Positions 7,490-13,735 of a DNA stretch of 15,197 nt are shown in pieces (positions within the stretch are counted from its first letter, which is position 1; each line of letters starts with the position of its first letter). The position numbers and the translations under genes were made by a program. Origin of the DNA: Nitrospira_G sp035457545 (GTDB taxonomy: Bacteria; Nitrospirota; Nitrospiria; Nitrospirales; Nitrospiraceae); contig DATIBM010000041.1 in NCBI GenBank assembly GCA_035457545.1, forward strand, positions 1-15,197. Direction: 5' to 3'. The notes below the pieces were generated by a model. That model was not told the DNA's origin, did no database searches, and saw only the letters and a list, made by a program, of their open reading frames with translations.

Positions 7490-7730
7490 CCCACATTATT
7501 CATGAACGCTTCTACTGCAACCGCCGTGCGACCCGTTGCGATCAAGGAGCAACGGGTGCCCCAGCCGCGACGAGCCAGCATGCGACTTGGCGTGGCATGC
7601 TGGCGGGCAGGCTCGCCGCTCACGACTTCGACGTACTGTTTTAAGTACGCCTCAACCGCGAGCGCCGCTGCGTGCCCGTCTCGCGTGGCATCTCCGCGGT
7701 TTCGTCACGAACCGTCATGAATAATGTGGG
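7490..7730 (+). mobile_element. MITE-like element copy 1 (241 bp), CTAG duplicated
   Basis: The element is bounded by perfect terminal inverted repeats, CCCACATTATTCATGA at 7490-7505 and its complement at 7715-7730. CTAG is duplicated outside at 7486-7489 and 7731-7734. It encodes no transposase. Inside are three perfect hairpins: ACCCGTTGC/GCAACGGGT (7531-7539, 7549-7557), GCCAGCATGC/GCATGCTGGC (7574-7583, 7595-7604) and CGTACT/AGTACG (7632-7637, 7644-7649). Open frames across it have no family resemblance and are shadows. It inserted exactly at the stop codon of the preceding gene without altering it. Two related copies lie at 12044 and 14113 in the opposite orientation. Confidence 0.85.
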
Positions 7731-7779
7731 CTAGGTCCATGTGGGGGAGTGTCGGAGGCGGCAGGCGCGATCGGTTCAC

Positions 7780-7803
7780 GCGAGGGGATTTGCGAGGGGA
7801 TTT
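7780..7803 (+). repeat. 12-bp tandem duplication carrying the ribosome-binding site
   Basis: The unit GCGAGGGGATTT occurs twice without a gap (7780-7791 and 7792-7803), directly before the ATG at 7805. The second GAGGGG (7794-7799) is five bases from the start and is the likely ribosome-binding site. The first copy is a spare at a distance that would be too long. Confidence 0.75.
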
Positions 7804-7804
7804 G

Positions 7805-8389
7805 ATGGGTGCCAAGACGGAAAAGGTGAAGATGCTGGCGGGTGAACTCTATCGCTCCGCCGATCCCGAGCTCGTCGCGGACATTCGTCGGGCGCAGCGC
7901 CTGTTGGCCCGGTACAACGCCACGTCGGAGGAGGAAGCGGACGAGAGGACGGCGCTCCTGCGCGAACTCTTGGGCGCTTGCGGCGACGGCGCCGTGATCA
8001 AACCGGTCTTTGCCTGCGACTATGGCTCTAACATCCGGCTCGGGCGAAAGACCTTCATCAACTATCACTGTGTCTTCCTCGACTGCGCGCCTATTGAGAT
8101 CGGGGATCATGTGCAGATAGGACCGGCCGTGCAACTGTACACCGCCGAACATCCGCTTGAGGCGGATCTGCGGCGATCGGGCTTGGAATATGCTCGTCCG
8201 ATTCGGATCGGCAATGATGCCTGGATCGGAGGCCGTGCGATCATCCTTGCCGGGGTGACGATCGGCGACGGGAGCGTGATCGGCGCGGGCAGCGTCGTGG
8301 TGCGTGATGTCCCGCCGGCCTGCATCGTGGTCGGCAATCCGGCCCGTATCGTTCGTACCCTTGATGGCGGCAGGGATCATGACCTATAG
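7805..8389 (+). CDS. Hexapeptide-repeat O-acetyltransferase, maltose/galactoside (Maa/NodL) type
   Basis: The 194-residue protein is a left-handed beta-helix acetyltransferase of the Maa/LacA/NodL type, transferring acetyl from acetyl-CoA to a sugar hydroxyl in the cytoplasm. The N-terminal cap KMLAGELYRSADPELVADIRRAQRLLARYNAT matches the Mac domain. The helix follows, with IRLGRKTFINYHCVFLDCAPIEIGDHVQIGP, then TAEHPLEADLRRSGLEYARPI, which contains the usual catalytic histidine. The C-terminal turns end in VVGNPARIVR. ATG 7805 is chosen because it gives the family N-terminus and has GAGGGG five bases upstream. The frame runs open back into the mobile element at 7724, but that part has no homology. 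The gene's upstream region is now mobile-element DNA plus about 70 bases, so its promoter may lie in or near the insertion. The natural sugar substrate is unknown. Confidence 0.9.
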   Translation: MGAKTEKVKMLAGELYRSADPELVADIRRAQRLLARYNATSEEEADERTALLRELLGACGDGAVIKPVFACDYGSNIRLGRKTFINYHCVFLDCAPIEIGDHVQIGPAVQLYTAEHPLEADLRRSGLEYARPIRIGNDAWIGGRAIILAGVTIGDGSVIGAGSVVVRDVPPACIVVGNPARIVRTLDGGRDHDL

Positions 8390-8449
8390 GTCCATCGGAT
8401 GTCGGGATCTTGGATCCATGACAAGGTTCGATGGGATCCGGTGAATCTT

Positions 8450-8457
8450 AAGGAGGT
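8450..8457 (+). promoter_or_regulatory. Perfect ribosome-binding site for the NmrA-like gene
   Basis: AAGGAGGT is an exact complement of the 16S rRNA 3' end and lies six bases before the ATG at 8464, fixing that start. It is the strongest site in the window, so high translation of the gene is likely. Confidence 0.85.
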
Positions 8458-8463
8458 TCACAG

Positions 8464-9105
8464 ATGAAAATCGCAGTAATCGGCGCCACCGGGTTTGTCG
8501 GCTCGGCCATTGTGAAGGAAGCCTTGGATCGGGGCCATGAGGTCACGGCCATCGTGCGGCACCCGGAGAAGTTGCCTCCGCATGCGAAGCTTCACCCACA
8601 GAAGGGAGACGTCTATAACGAAGACGATCTGGCTCGGCTGGTCGGAGGTCACGATGCCGTCATCAGCGCCTTCAATCCGGGCTGGGGCAACCCGGACATC
8701 TACAACCTTCAGGTCAAGGGCGTGCAGGCCATTATCAATGGCGTGAAGAAGGCCGGCATCACACGCTTGCTGTTCGTCGGCGGGGCCGGGAGCTTGGAAG
8801 TCAAGCCTGGCGTCCAGGCCCTGGACCTGCCGGGCTTCCCGGCTGAGTATAAGCCAGGCGCGCTCGCGACCCGTGAAGCGCTGAACTTGCTGAGAAAGGA
8901 AACGGGCCTTGAGTGGTCGTTCCTCTCCCCGTCCGCCGACCTGGCTCCTGGCCAACGGACGGGACAGTTCCGGTTGGGCAAGGACCAGATGTTGAAGGAT
9001 GAAAATGGGCAGAGCCGGATCTCGGTCGAAGACTATGCGGTGGCGATGATCGACGAAGTCGAGCGCCCGGCCCACATCCGGCAGCGGTTCACAGTGGGGT
9101 ATTGA
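8464..9105 (+). CDS. NAD(P)-binding protein, NmrA/YwnB-like atypical short-chain reductase
   Basis: The 213-residue protein has a Rossmann fold with the nucleotide motif GATGFVG at residues 7-13, RHPEKLPPHAKL after the second strand and a GGAGSLEV active-site-region loop at ~106-113. The length and the lack of a clear Tyr-x3-Lys catalytic pair place it with NAD(P)H-binding (PF13460-type) proteins such as YwnB rather than classical SDRs. These are cytoplasmic and are often linked to redox sensing or quinone and flavin reduction; the substrate is unknown. Its start is fixed by a perfect AAGGAGGT. The following MDR gene begins 41 bases after the stop, with no terminator between, so the two are probably co-transcribed as a redox-stress unit. 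I am sure of the fold, not of the reaction. Confidence 0.88.
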   Translation: MKIAVIGATGFVGSAIVKEALDRGHEVTAIVRHPEKLPPHAKLHPQKGDVYNEDDLARLVGGHDAVISAFNPGWGNPDIYNLQVKGVQAIINGVKKAGITRLLFVGGAGSLEVKPGVQALDLPGFPAEYKPGALATREALNLLRKETGLEWSFLSPSADLAPGQRTGQFRLGKDQMLKDENGQSRISVEDYAVAMIDEVERPAHIRQRFTVGY

Positions 9106-9146
9106 GCGGATCGCGCGAATCCGGCGAGACGAAAGGACAACTGGTT

Positions 9147-10160
9147 ATGAAAGCGGTTGCATACAAAAAGCCACTGCCGATCAGCGACGCCGAATCGCTC
9201 ACGGATATTGAGCTGCCGCCACCTGCCGTAGAGGGACGCGACTTGCTCGTCAAAGTGGAGGCCGTTTCCGTCAATCCCGTGGACGTGAAGGTGCGCGCGC
9301 GCGTCCAGCCGGAAGGGATGCCATACAAGATATTAGGCTGGGATGCGGCCGGGGTGGTCGTTGCGGTGGGGCCGGAAGCGAAGCTGTTCAAGGCAGGAGA
9401 CGCGGTCTACTATGCCGGGTCGCTCACTCGTCCGGGGACGAATGCGGAGCTTCACCTCGTGGACGAGCGAATCGTTGGAAGGAAGCCGAACAGTCTCGAT
9501 TTCACCGCCGCCGCGGCCCTGCCGCTCACGACGATCACGGCCTGGGAGCTGCTCTTTGATCGCTTCGGCGTTCGACCGGGGAAGCCAGTTGACGCGGGCC
9601 ATTTGCTGATCGTCGGGGCGGCAGGCGGCGTCGGCTCGATCTTGATCCAGTTGGCGCGTCGGCTGACCGGACTGACGGTCATCGCCACGGCGTCGCGTCC
9701 GGAAACTCGCCGGTGGTGTCTGGATCTCGGGGCACATCATGTCATCGATCACACGAAGCCGCTGGTTGCGCAACTGCGGGACATCGCGATTCCAGAGGTC
9801 GAATTCATTGCCAGCCTCAATGCCACTGGTACGCACTACCCGGCACTGGTGGAGGCCCTTGCTCCGCAGGGGAAGTTCGGCCTCATTGACGACCCTGACA
9901 GACTTGATGCCACACTGCTGAAACGGAAGAGCGCCTCGTTGCATTGGGAATTCATGTTTGCGCGGCCGGTCTTCCACACATCGGACATGCTGGCCCAACA
10001 TCTGTTGCTCGATGAGGTCGCGGCCCTGGTCGACGCGGGCGTCATCCGTACGACGCTGGCGGAGAATCTGGGCACGATCAACGCCGCCAATCTTAGAAAG
10101 GCGCATGCGATGATTGAAAGCGGCCGCACGCGCGGCAAGCTGGTGTTGGCCGGCTTCTGA
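9147..10160 (+). CDS. Zinc-type alcohol dehydrogenase-like / quinone oxidoreductase-like MDR protein
   Basis: The 337-residue protein is a medium-chain dehydrogenase/reductase. The GroES-like N-terminal domain (~1-120) includes VEAVSVNPVDVKVR and ILGWDAAGVVVAVG. The NAD(P)-binding domain has GAAGGVGS at 157-164. The C-terminal segments SLHWEFMFAR, LAENLGTINAANL and IESGRTRGKLVL match the bacterial 'zinc-binding alcohol dehydrogenase family' group. The cysteine ligands of the catalytic and structural zinc sites are absent, so it is more likely a zinc-independent NADPH-dependent quinone or enone reductase than an alcohol dehydrogenase. ATG 9147 follows AAAGGA at 9133-9138 and gives the usual N-terminus MKAVAYKKPLPI. 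An upstream in-frame start at 9102 would overlap the previous gene. It lies between the NmrA-like gene and a carbonic anhydrase fragment that starts on its stop codon. Confidence 0.9.
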   Translation: MKAVAYKKPLPISDAESLTDIELPPPAVEGRDLLVKVEAVSVNPVDVKVRARVQPEGMPYKILGWDAAGVVVAVGPEAKLFKAGDAVYYAGSLTRPGTNAELHLVDERIVGRKPNSLDFTAAAALPLTTITAWELLFDRFGVRPGKPVDAGHLLIVGAAGGVGSILIQLARRLTGLTVIATASRPETRRWCLDLGAHHVIDHTKPLVAQLRDIAIPEVEFIASLNATGTHYPALVEALAPQGKFGLIDDPDRLDATLLKRKSASLHWEFMFARPVFHTSDMLAQHLLLDEVAALVDAGVIRTTLAENLGTINAANLRKAHAMIESGRTRGKLVLAGF

Positions 10161-10321
10161 TGTCGCGCGGGACCCTGCGGCTCCATGCCCGGGTCTACGA
10201 GATCGAAAGCGGCAGCGTGATGGCCTTCGACGACCAGGCCGGCCAGTACCCCCCGGTCGCGGAGGCGGAACAGGGTGTTGCGGAGCGCCCGGATCGCCTG
10301 TCGCCGATCCGTCAGATCTGA
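10160..10321 (+). pseudogene. C-terminal remnant of a beta-carbonic anhydrase
   Basis: A 53-codon frame begins with an ATG overlapping the stop of the MDR gene (TGATG). Its first ~33 residues, including RLHARVYEIESGSVMAF and GQYPPV, resemble the C-terminal strand region of beta-carbonic anhydrases, which typically read LHGWVYDIETGEV.AYD...G.F.P. The zinc-binding part of that enzyme (CxDSR and HxxC) is absent, because the DNA upstream is the MDR gene. The last ~20 residues (after QYPPVAEAEQ) do not match and may be read-through from an older break. This looks like the stump of a lost carbonic anhydrase gene that happens to keep a coupled start, rather than an active enzyme. A short independent protein cannot be excluded. 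Confidence 0.5.
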
Positions 10322-10437
10322 CCGGTTGGATACCGCAGCAAAGGAGGAACCGTGTGGTCAGCAAGCTGTGTAAGAAGTCCCCCATCACGACAGAAGAAGC
10401 TCGTTTCACAACAATGTCGATAGACAAGGAGGAGAAG

Positions 10438-10863
10438 ATGAAACGAAAAGCCTCGGCCATCTGGCAGGGTGATCTGAAAACCGGCAAGGGCACGGTGTCC
10501 AGCGAGAGCGGGGTGCTCTCGAAGACCCAGTATTCCTTCGGCACCAGGTTTGAGAACGGTCCCGGCACCAATCCCGAAGAGCTGATCGCGGCGGCCCACG
10601 CAGGCTGCTTCACGATGGCCCTGTCCGGGCAGTTGGGGAGCGCGGGGCTGGTGGCGGAGAAGCTGGAGACGACCGCGACGCTCACATTCGAGAAACTCGA
10701 CGCGGGCTGGACGGTGACCCAGATTCATCTGGACGTGAAGGGCAAGGTCCCGAAGGCCGACGCGGCGGCCTGGGAGAAGGCGACCCAAGCGGCCAAGGCC
10801 GGCTGCCCGATTTCGCGGCTGCTGAACACGACAATCACGATGGACGCGAAGTTGGAAGCCTGA
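10438..10863 (+). CDS. osmC: OsmC-family peroxiredoxin (organic hydroperoxide resistance)
   Basis: The 141-residue protein is an OsmC/Ohr-family thiol peroxidase that reduces organic hydroperoxides in the cytoplasm. The two reactive cysteines are visible: C57 in AAAHAGCFTMAL and C123 in AKAGCPIS. The N-terminal MKRKASAIWQGDLKTGKG and SGVLSKTQYSFGTRF are typical of the OsmC rather than Ohr branch, and the length is normal. ATG 10438 has AAGGAGG at 10426-10432, five bases upstream. The same frame is open upstream, with another start at GTG 10354 that has its own AAGGAGG at 10341-10347, six bases before it. I prefer 10438 because the conserved N-terminus begins there. The HAD gene starts two bases after the stop, so the two are coupled. 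The stretch 10322-10437 otherwise contains no gene. Confidence 0.92.
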   Translation: MKRKASAIWQGDLKTGKGTVSSESGVLSKTQYSFGTRFENGPGTNPEELIAAAHAGCFTMALSGQLGSAGLVAEKLETTATLTFEKLDAGWTVTQIHLDVKGKVPKADAAAWEKATQAAKAGCPISRLLNTTITMDAKLEA

Positions 10864-10865
10864 CG

Positions 10866-11573
10866 ATGGGAACCAAGCACCACGATCGGGGTCTGGCCTT
10901 CCTGTTCGACCTGGACGGGACGTTGGTGGACAGTGTCTACCAGCATGTGCTGGCCTGGCGGGAGGCGACGCAAGCCGCCGGCATCGAGCTGCCGGTCTGG
11001 AGGATTCACCGGCAGATCGGGATGAGCGGCGGCCTGATGTTGGCGGCGCTATCGCGGGAAACCGGACGGTCCCTCTCGAAACAGGATGTCGAGCGCATCC
11101 AGCGCGTGCATGCCGAGGTCTACGCCAAACAGGCCCCGTCGCTCCGCGTCCTGCCGGGCGCGCTGGAACTGCTGGATGTGCTGAGGACCTACCGGGTCCG
11201 CCACGCCATCGCGACCAGCGGGCGGCTCCAGAGCGCGGCTCATGCCCTGAAGCTGCTGAAGCTGCACAAAGACGTGCCCGTGATCACGCGCGACGATGTC
11301 CGGTTCGCGAAGCCCGATCCCGATCTGTTTCTCGCGGCCGCGAAGCGCCTCCGCGTCCCGATGAATCGATGTGTCATCGTCGGGGACAGCGTCTGGGACC
11401 TCTTGGCAGCCCGACGGGCCTTTGCACTGTCGGTGGGGCTGCTCTCCGGCGGGTACGGGCGGGAAGAGCTGGAACGGGCCGGCGCCTACCGAGTCTACCA
11501 GGACCCGGGTGAATTGCTCCAGCACCTCGATGAAGTGGGGTTGCGAATCAGCGCGTCAACGGCATCATCATAA
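10866..11573 (+). CDS. HAD-superfamily hydrolase, phosphoglycolate phosphatase-like (subfamily IA)
   Basis: The 235-residue cytoplasmic phosphatase shows all four HAD motifs: FDLDGTLVDS (~14-23, with the nucleophile and acid/base aspartates), IATSGR (~115-120), the lysine in RFAKPDPDLFLAAAKRL (~142-158) and VIVGDSVWDLLAARRA (~168-183). A helical cap of subfamily I type lies between motifs I and II, with GALELLDVLR at its end. Relatives include phosphoglycolate phosphatase and beta-phosphoglucomutase; the substrate here cannot be assigned. The gene starts two bases after osmC and ends 35 bases before the rhodanese gene, so it belongs to the same transcription unit. Base use is like its neighbours. 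The ATG at 10866 is preferred because it keeps the Rossmann strand AFLFDLDGT complete, although the ribosome site is weak and coupling to osmC is likely. Confidence 0.88.
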   Translation: MGTKHHDRGLAFLFDLDGTLVDSVYQHVLAWREATQAAGIELPVWRIHRQIGMSGGLMLAALSRETGRSLSKQDVERIQRVHAEVYAKQAPSLRVLPGALELLDVLRTYRVRHAIATSGRLQSAAHALKLLKLHKDVPVITRDDVRFAKPDPDLFLAAAKRLRVPMNRCVIVGDSVWDLLAARRAFALSVGLLSGGYGREELERAGAYRVYQDPGELLQHLDEVGLRISASTASS

Positions 11574-11608
11574 CCAAATAACCATCACCGCATGACAGGG
11601 GGAGAACC

Positions 11609-11995
11609 ATGGCCACGACAGTCAAAATTCCCAGCGCAGCGAAAGCGAAGAAGTATTTTCAGGACAAGATGGCCTTCACGACCGGGCCGGTCGAATTGGA
11701 GCGATGGGTGAAGCAGGGCCAGCCGGTGCACATCGTCGATGTGCGGGCTGGCGAGGACTATGCGGAAGGCCATATTCCGGGGGCCGTCAACCTGCCCAAG
11801 ACGGAATGGGGCAATGCCAAGCTGGTCAAGGGCAAGCTCAACAAAAAGAAGATCAACGTCCTGTATTGCTATTCCCAGGTGTGCCACCTGGCGGCGACGG
11901 CGGCGGTGGAGTTCGCCAAACAGGGCTATCCCGTGATGGAGCTGGACGGCGGCTGGCGCTGGTGGAAGAACGACGGGTTCGACATCGAAAAATGA
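11609..11995 (+). CDS. Rhodanese-like sulfurtransferase, single domain
   Basis: The 128-residue protein is a single rhodanese domain with the family landmarks VHIVDVRAGEDYAEGHIPGAVNLP (~40-63) and a C-terminal LDGGWRWWK. The active-site loop begins at C87 in LYCYSQVCHLAATAA. It departs from the classical C-x(5)-R loop: position +5 is a second cysteine (C92) and +6 is a histidine. It probably still carries a persulfide on C87, but the second cysteine could form a disulfide, suggesting a redox-sensitive or sulfur-carrier role. GGGGGAG upstream of ATG 11609 is a good ribosome site. It is the last gene of the osmC-HAD unit. A 5-bp GC hairpin just past the stop (11995-12007) lacks a T-run. Substrate and acceptor are unknown; a link to the soxCD genes is only a thought from their shared sulfur theme. 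Confidence 0.9.
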   Translation: MATTVKIPSAAKAKKYFQDKMAFTTGPVELERWVKQGQPVHIVDVRAGEDYAEGHIPGAVNLPKTEWGNAKLVKGKLNKKKINVLYCYSQVCHLAATAAVEFAKQGYPVMELDGGWRWWKNDGFDIEK

Positions 11996-12043
11996 GCCGG
12001 CGCGGCTTGTGTCTGGACGGCCTTCGGCGGCAGGTGAGCGTTA

Positions 12044-12158
12044 CCCACATTATTTATGACGGTTCGTGACGTTGCACCCGTTGCATCACGACCCGTTGCT
12101 CTTTGATCGCAACGGGTCGCACGGTGGTTGCAGTAGAAGCGATCATGAATAATGTGGG
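12044..12158 (-). mobile_element. MITE-like element copy 2, short form (115 bp)
   Basis: The ends are CCCACATTATTtATGA (12044-12059, one mismatch to the consensus) and the complement of CCCACATTATTCATGA (12143-12158). It is flanked by TTA on both sides (12041-12043, 12159-12161) rather than CTAG. Read on the minus strand it has the same subterminal GCTTCTACTGCAACCACCG as the other copies and the same ACCCGTTGC/GCAACGGGT hairpin (12091-12099, 12109-12117). A second ACCCGTTGC is at 12076-12084. The central part found in the longer copies is absent. It lies eight bases before the antiporter start codon, so it has displaced that gene's own leader. Confidence 0.8.
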
Positions 12159-12166
12159 TTAGGTGA

Positions 12167-12296
12167 ATGGATAGTCTGCATCAGCTTGAGATCGTGATCC
12201 TGCTGCTCGCCGTCGTCCTGGCCCTGACGACGGTCCCGCAGAGAATTCTGATCCCCTACCCGATTCTGCTGGTGATCGGAGGGCTCCTCTGGCGTT
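12167..12296 (+). pseudogene. CPA1-type Na+/H+ antiporter, N-terminal remnant
   Basis: From ATG 12167 the sequence codes the start of a cation/proton antiporter: MDSLHQLEIVILLLAVVLAL, then RILIPYPILLVIGGLLW, the first helix and the conserved IPYPILLV.GG entry to the second. After about residue 42 (~12292) the match stops. The frame continues open to 12433 only through foreign DNA. The C-terminal tail of the same type of protein reappears on the same strand at ~13742. The membrane core that carries transport is missing, so the locus is dead. The base junction is uncertain by perhaps 30 bases. The nearest Shine-Dalgarno-like AGGTGA touches the start codon and is too close to work well. Confidence 0.75.
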
Positions 12297-12314
12297 CAAG
12301 ACAGTTGCTCATGC

Positions 12315-12337
12315 CAGACCCTTTCATAGACCCTTTA
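12315..12337 (+). repeat. Left junction repeat: two copies of AGACCCTTT
   Basis: CAGACCCTTT (12315-12324) and AGACCCTTTA (12328-12337) lie where antiporter coding has just ended and the inserted DNA begins. The same CAGACCCTTTA recurs at 13725-13735, where antiporter coding resumes, all in direct orientation. Confidence 0.6.
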
Positions 12338-12342
12338 TTGCA

Positions 12343-13446
12343 TCACTCCGCCTCCTCAGAGTATTCATCGAGCACGGTGTCGGAGAGATGCGTTAAGTGC
12401 TTCTGTCCGGCCAGCTCTCGAAGGCTGTCATAGGAGAGGTAGGTGCAGCTCTCCGCGAGTGGACCCTTCTCAAGCAAAGAAAAGACAGGGCGCCGAATCT
12501 CCTGAAATACCTTCTCACGCTTTGCGCTCGGAGCCACGATATGAAGACGAATGTCCATGTTCGGCTGGAGCGCAAGCAGGTCAGCCATGCGGAGGATTCC
12601 TGAATAGACCGAAGTCGTGTGTTCGACCTCGAACGCGCGCACGATAGACCGGCCGCGAAGCCAAAGCACATCGATCTGCTCAATTGTCCTGAGCGTTGTG
12701 TCGTCGTAGTTGAGAGGCAGACGCTCGAGAAGGCTGTTTCCTTCGGGCTTCCACTCTTTCAGAACCGCAGCGCGGTCCGCTCGGGGAAGCCAGATGGACA
12801 TGCCCATACGCGCGCCGATTTGCGCGATTAGCGCCTGAATACGAATTGACTCCCGACTTTCTACCTCCTGCGCGGCAGGTGCCTCTTCCGCGGTCGTGGA
12901 GTCCTCGGGGACAGAGACGGCGACCACCTTATCGGGGCGGTTGACTGTGTGAGTAGTGAGCTTCTTTGTCTCCTGTTCATCGAGGGGATATGCCTTGCCG
13001 GCTAAAGCCTGTTCGCGGAGCTTTTGAGCCAAGAATTTGCCGTCGGCATCGTCAAGACGCACAAGACTGCCTCGGACCTTGCCCGTCCAGCCGATCGAGC
13101 CCTTCTCAAGACGACGTGTGAACGAGAGTCCATTCCAAACGGCATCGTCGTGAATAGGCAGTGCCTTCTCGATGTCTAGCCAGACTACCGGGCGGACCTT
13201 GAAGCGGACGACAAACGGGTCGTCGGCCTCCACGAAGATCGGCTTGTTATCGATAAACGGGCCTTCGACTACCTCCAATAGTCCGAACCACCGCGAGAGG
13301 CGTGTCAGATAACAAACAAAGGTATCCCCTGGCTTGATTCGCTCAGCCATCCCCTTGTGACGAAGACGAAAACCAGAAATGTCACCTGGCGAACGAGAGA
13401 ACGCCGCATAAGTCTCGGGGGAGAACAGGTCGATGAAGTACGCCAT
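12343..13446 (-). CDS. EVE/PUA-like domain plus PD-(D/E)XK-like nuclease, candidate modification-dependent restriction enzyme
   Basis: The 367-residue product has two domains. Residues ~1-145 look like an EVE (PUA-superfamily) domain: YFIDLFSPETYAAF, IKPGDTFVCYLTRLSRWFGLLEV, then strands ending near SLVRLDDADG. EVE domains bind modified cytosines and are often fused to nucleases. An acidic Ser/Thr/Ala-rich linker (~175-197) follows. Residues ~198-350 resemble a PD-(D/E)XK nuclease fold: helix RIQALIAQIGARMG, D259 in EQIDVLWL and E273-x-E275 in AFEVEHTTSVYSG, with ILRMADLLALQPNMDIRLHIV after it. The catalytic set would be D259/E273/E275, with E-V-E in place of E-x-K. It is the only well-supported minus-strand gene in the window, is less GC-rich than its neighbours and sits inside a destroyed antiporter gene, all signs of transfer. 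No clear ribosome site precedes the ATG at 13446. Domain calls are by motif only; a non-catalytic DNA-binding role remains possible. Confidence 0.75.
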   Translation of the reverse strand: MAYFIDLFSPETYAAFSRSPGDISGFRLRHKGMAERIKPGDTFVCYLTRLSRWFGLLEVVEGPFIDNKPIFVEADDPFVVRFKVRPVVWLDIEKALPIHDDAVWNGLSFTRRLEKGSIGWTGKVRGSLVRLDDADGKFLAQKLREQALAGKAYPLDEQETKKLTTHTVNRPDKVVAVSVPEDSTTAEEAPAAQEVESRESIRIQALIAQIGARMGMSIWLPRADRAAVLKEWKPEGNSLLERLPLNYDDTTLRTIEQIDVLWLRGRSIVRAFEVEHTTSVYSGILRMADLLALQPNMDIRLHIVAPSAKREKVFQEIRRPVFSLLEKGPLAESCTYLSYDSLRELAGQKHLTHLSDTVLDEYSEEAE

Positions 13447-13489
13447 GCGTTTGATATTGCCGTCTAACTAATAGGTCTGCTGCCGCCTA

Positions 13490-13509
13490 CCCGTGCAGCA
13501 TAGCACGGG
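13490..13509. repeat. Hairpin upstream of the EVE-nuclease gene
   Basis: CCCGTGC (13490-13496) and GCACGGG (13503-13509) form a perfect 7-bp stem with a 6-base loop, 44-63 bases upstream of the minus-strand start. It could be an operator or a leader structure. Its role is unknown. Confidence 0.5.
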
Positions 13510-13592
13510 AACCTCAGGCTCCACTGGAAGGCAAGTCTACTGACAAATCAAACACGTAATCAAGATTTCATCCTGCTTCGCCCACCGAAATT

Positions 13593-13611
13593 GACTGCGA
13601 ATCGCGCAGTC
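13593..13611. repeat. Second hairpin in the intergenic stretch
   Basis: GACTGCG (13593-13599) and CGCAGTC (13605-13611) form a perfect 7-bp stem with a 5-base loop. The stretch 13447-13741 otherwise holds no gene I can support; it also has the palindrome GGACAAGTCC near 13703 and the junction repeat at 13725. Confidence 0.5.
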
Positions 13612-13724
13612 TATCCAGCTATCAGCCCGCGGTATATCCCGGTCAATCACCCGATGTCAGAGACGGTCTGCCGGGCTGTCTACGCATGTCCGCCTCGATG
13701 AAGGACAAGTCCATACGAAGGGGG

Positions 13725-13735
13725 CAGACCCTTTA
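13725..13735 (+). repeat. Right junction repeat CAGACCCTTTA
   Basis: This is a direct copy of the sequences at 12315 and 12328. It lies just before antiporter coding resumes at about 13742, marking the right edge of the inserted segment. Confidence 0.6.

Noticed and set aside
7502..7724. Open frames of 60-72 codons inside the mobile-element copies
   Set aside because: The frames in copies 1 and 3 fall in different registers with respect to the aligned DNA, start in the terminal repeat and match no family. Similar peptide snippets reflect shared DNA, not a conserved protein.
11995..12007. Rho-independent terminator after the rhodanese gene
   Set aside because: The AGCCG/CGGCT stem is only 5 bp and is followed by TGTGTCTGG rather than a T-run.
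13462..13468. Possible integron attC core, GTCTAAC, just upstream of the minus-strand nuclease gene
   Set aside because: Only one half-site is present. No matching GTTRRRY/RYYYAAC partner occurs within normal attC distance on either side, nor past the gene's stop, so a gene cassette is not supported.
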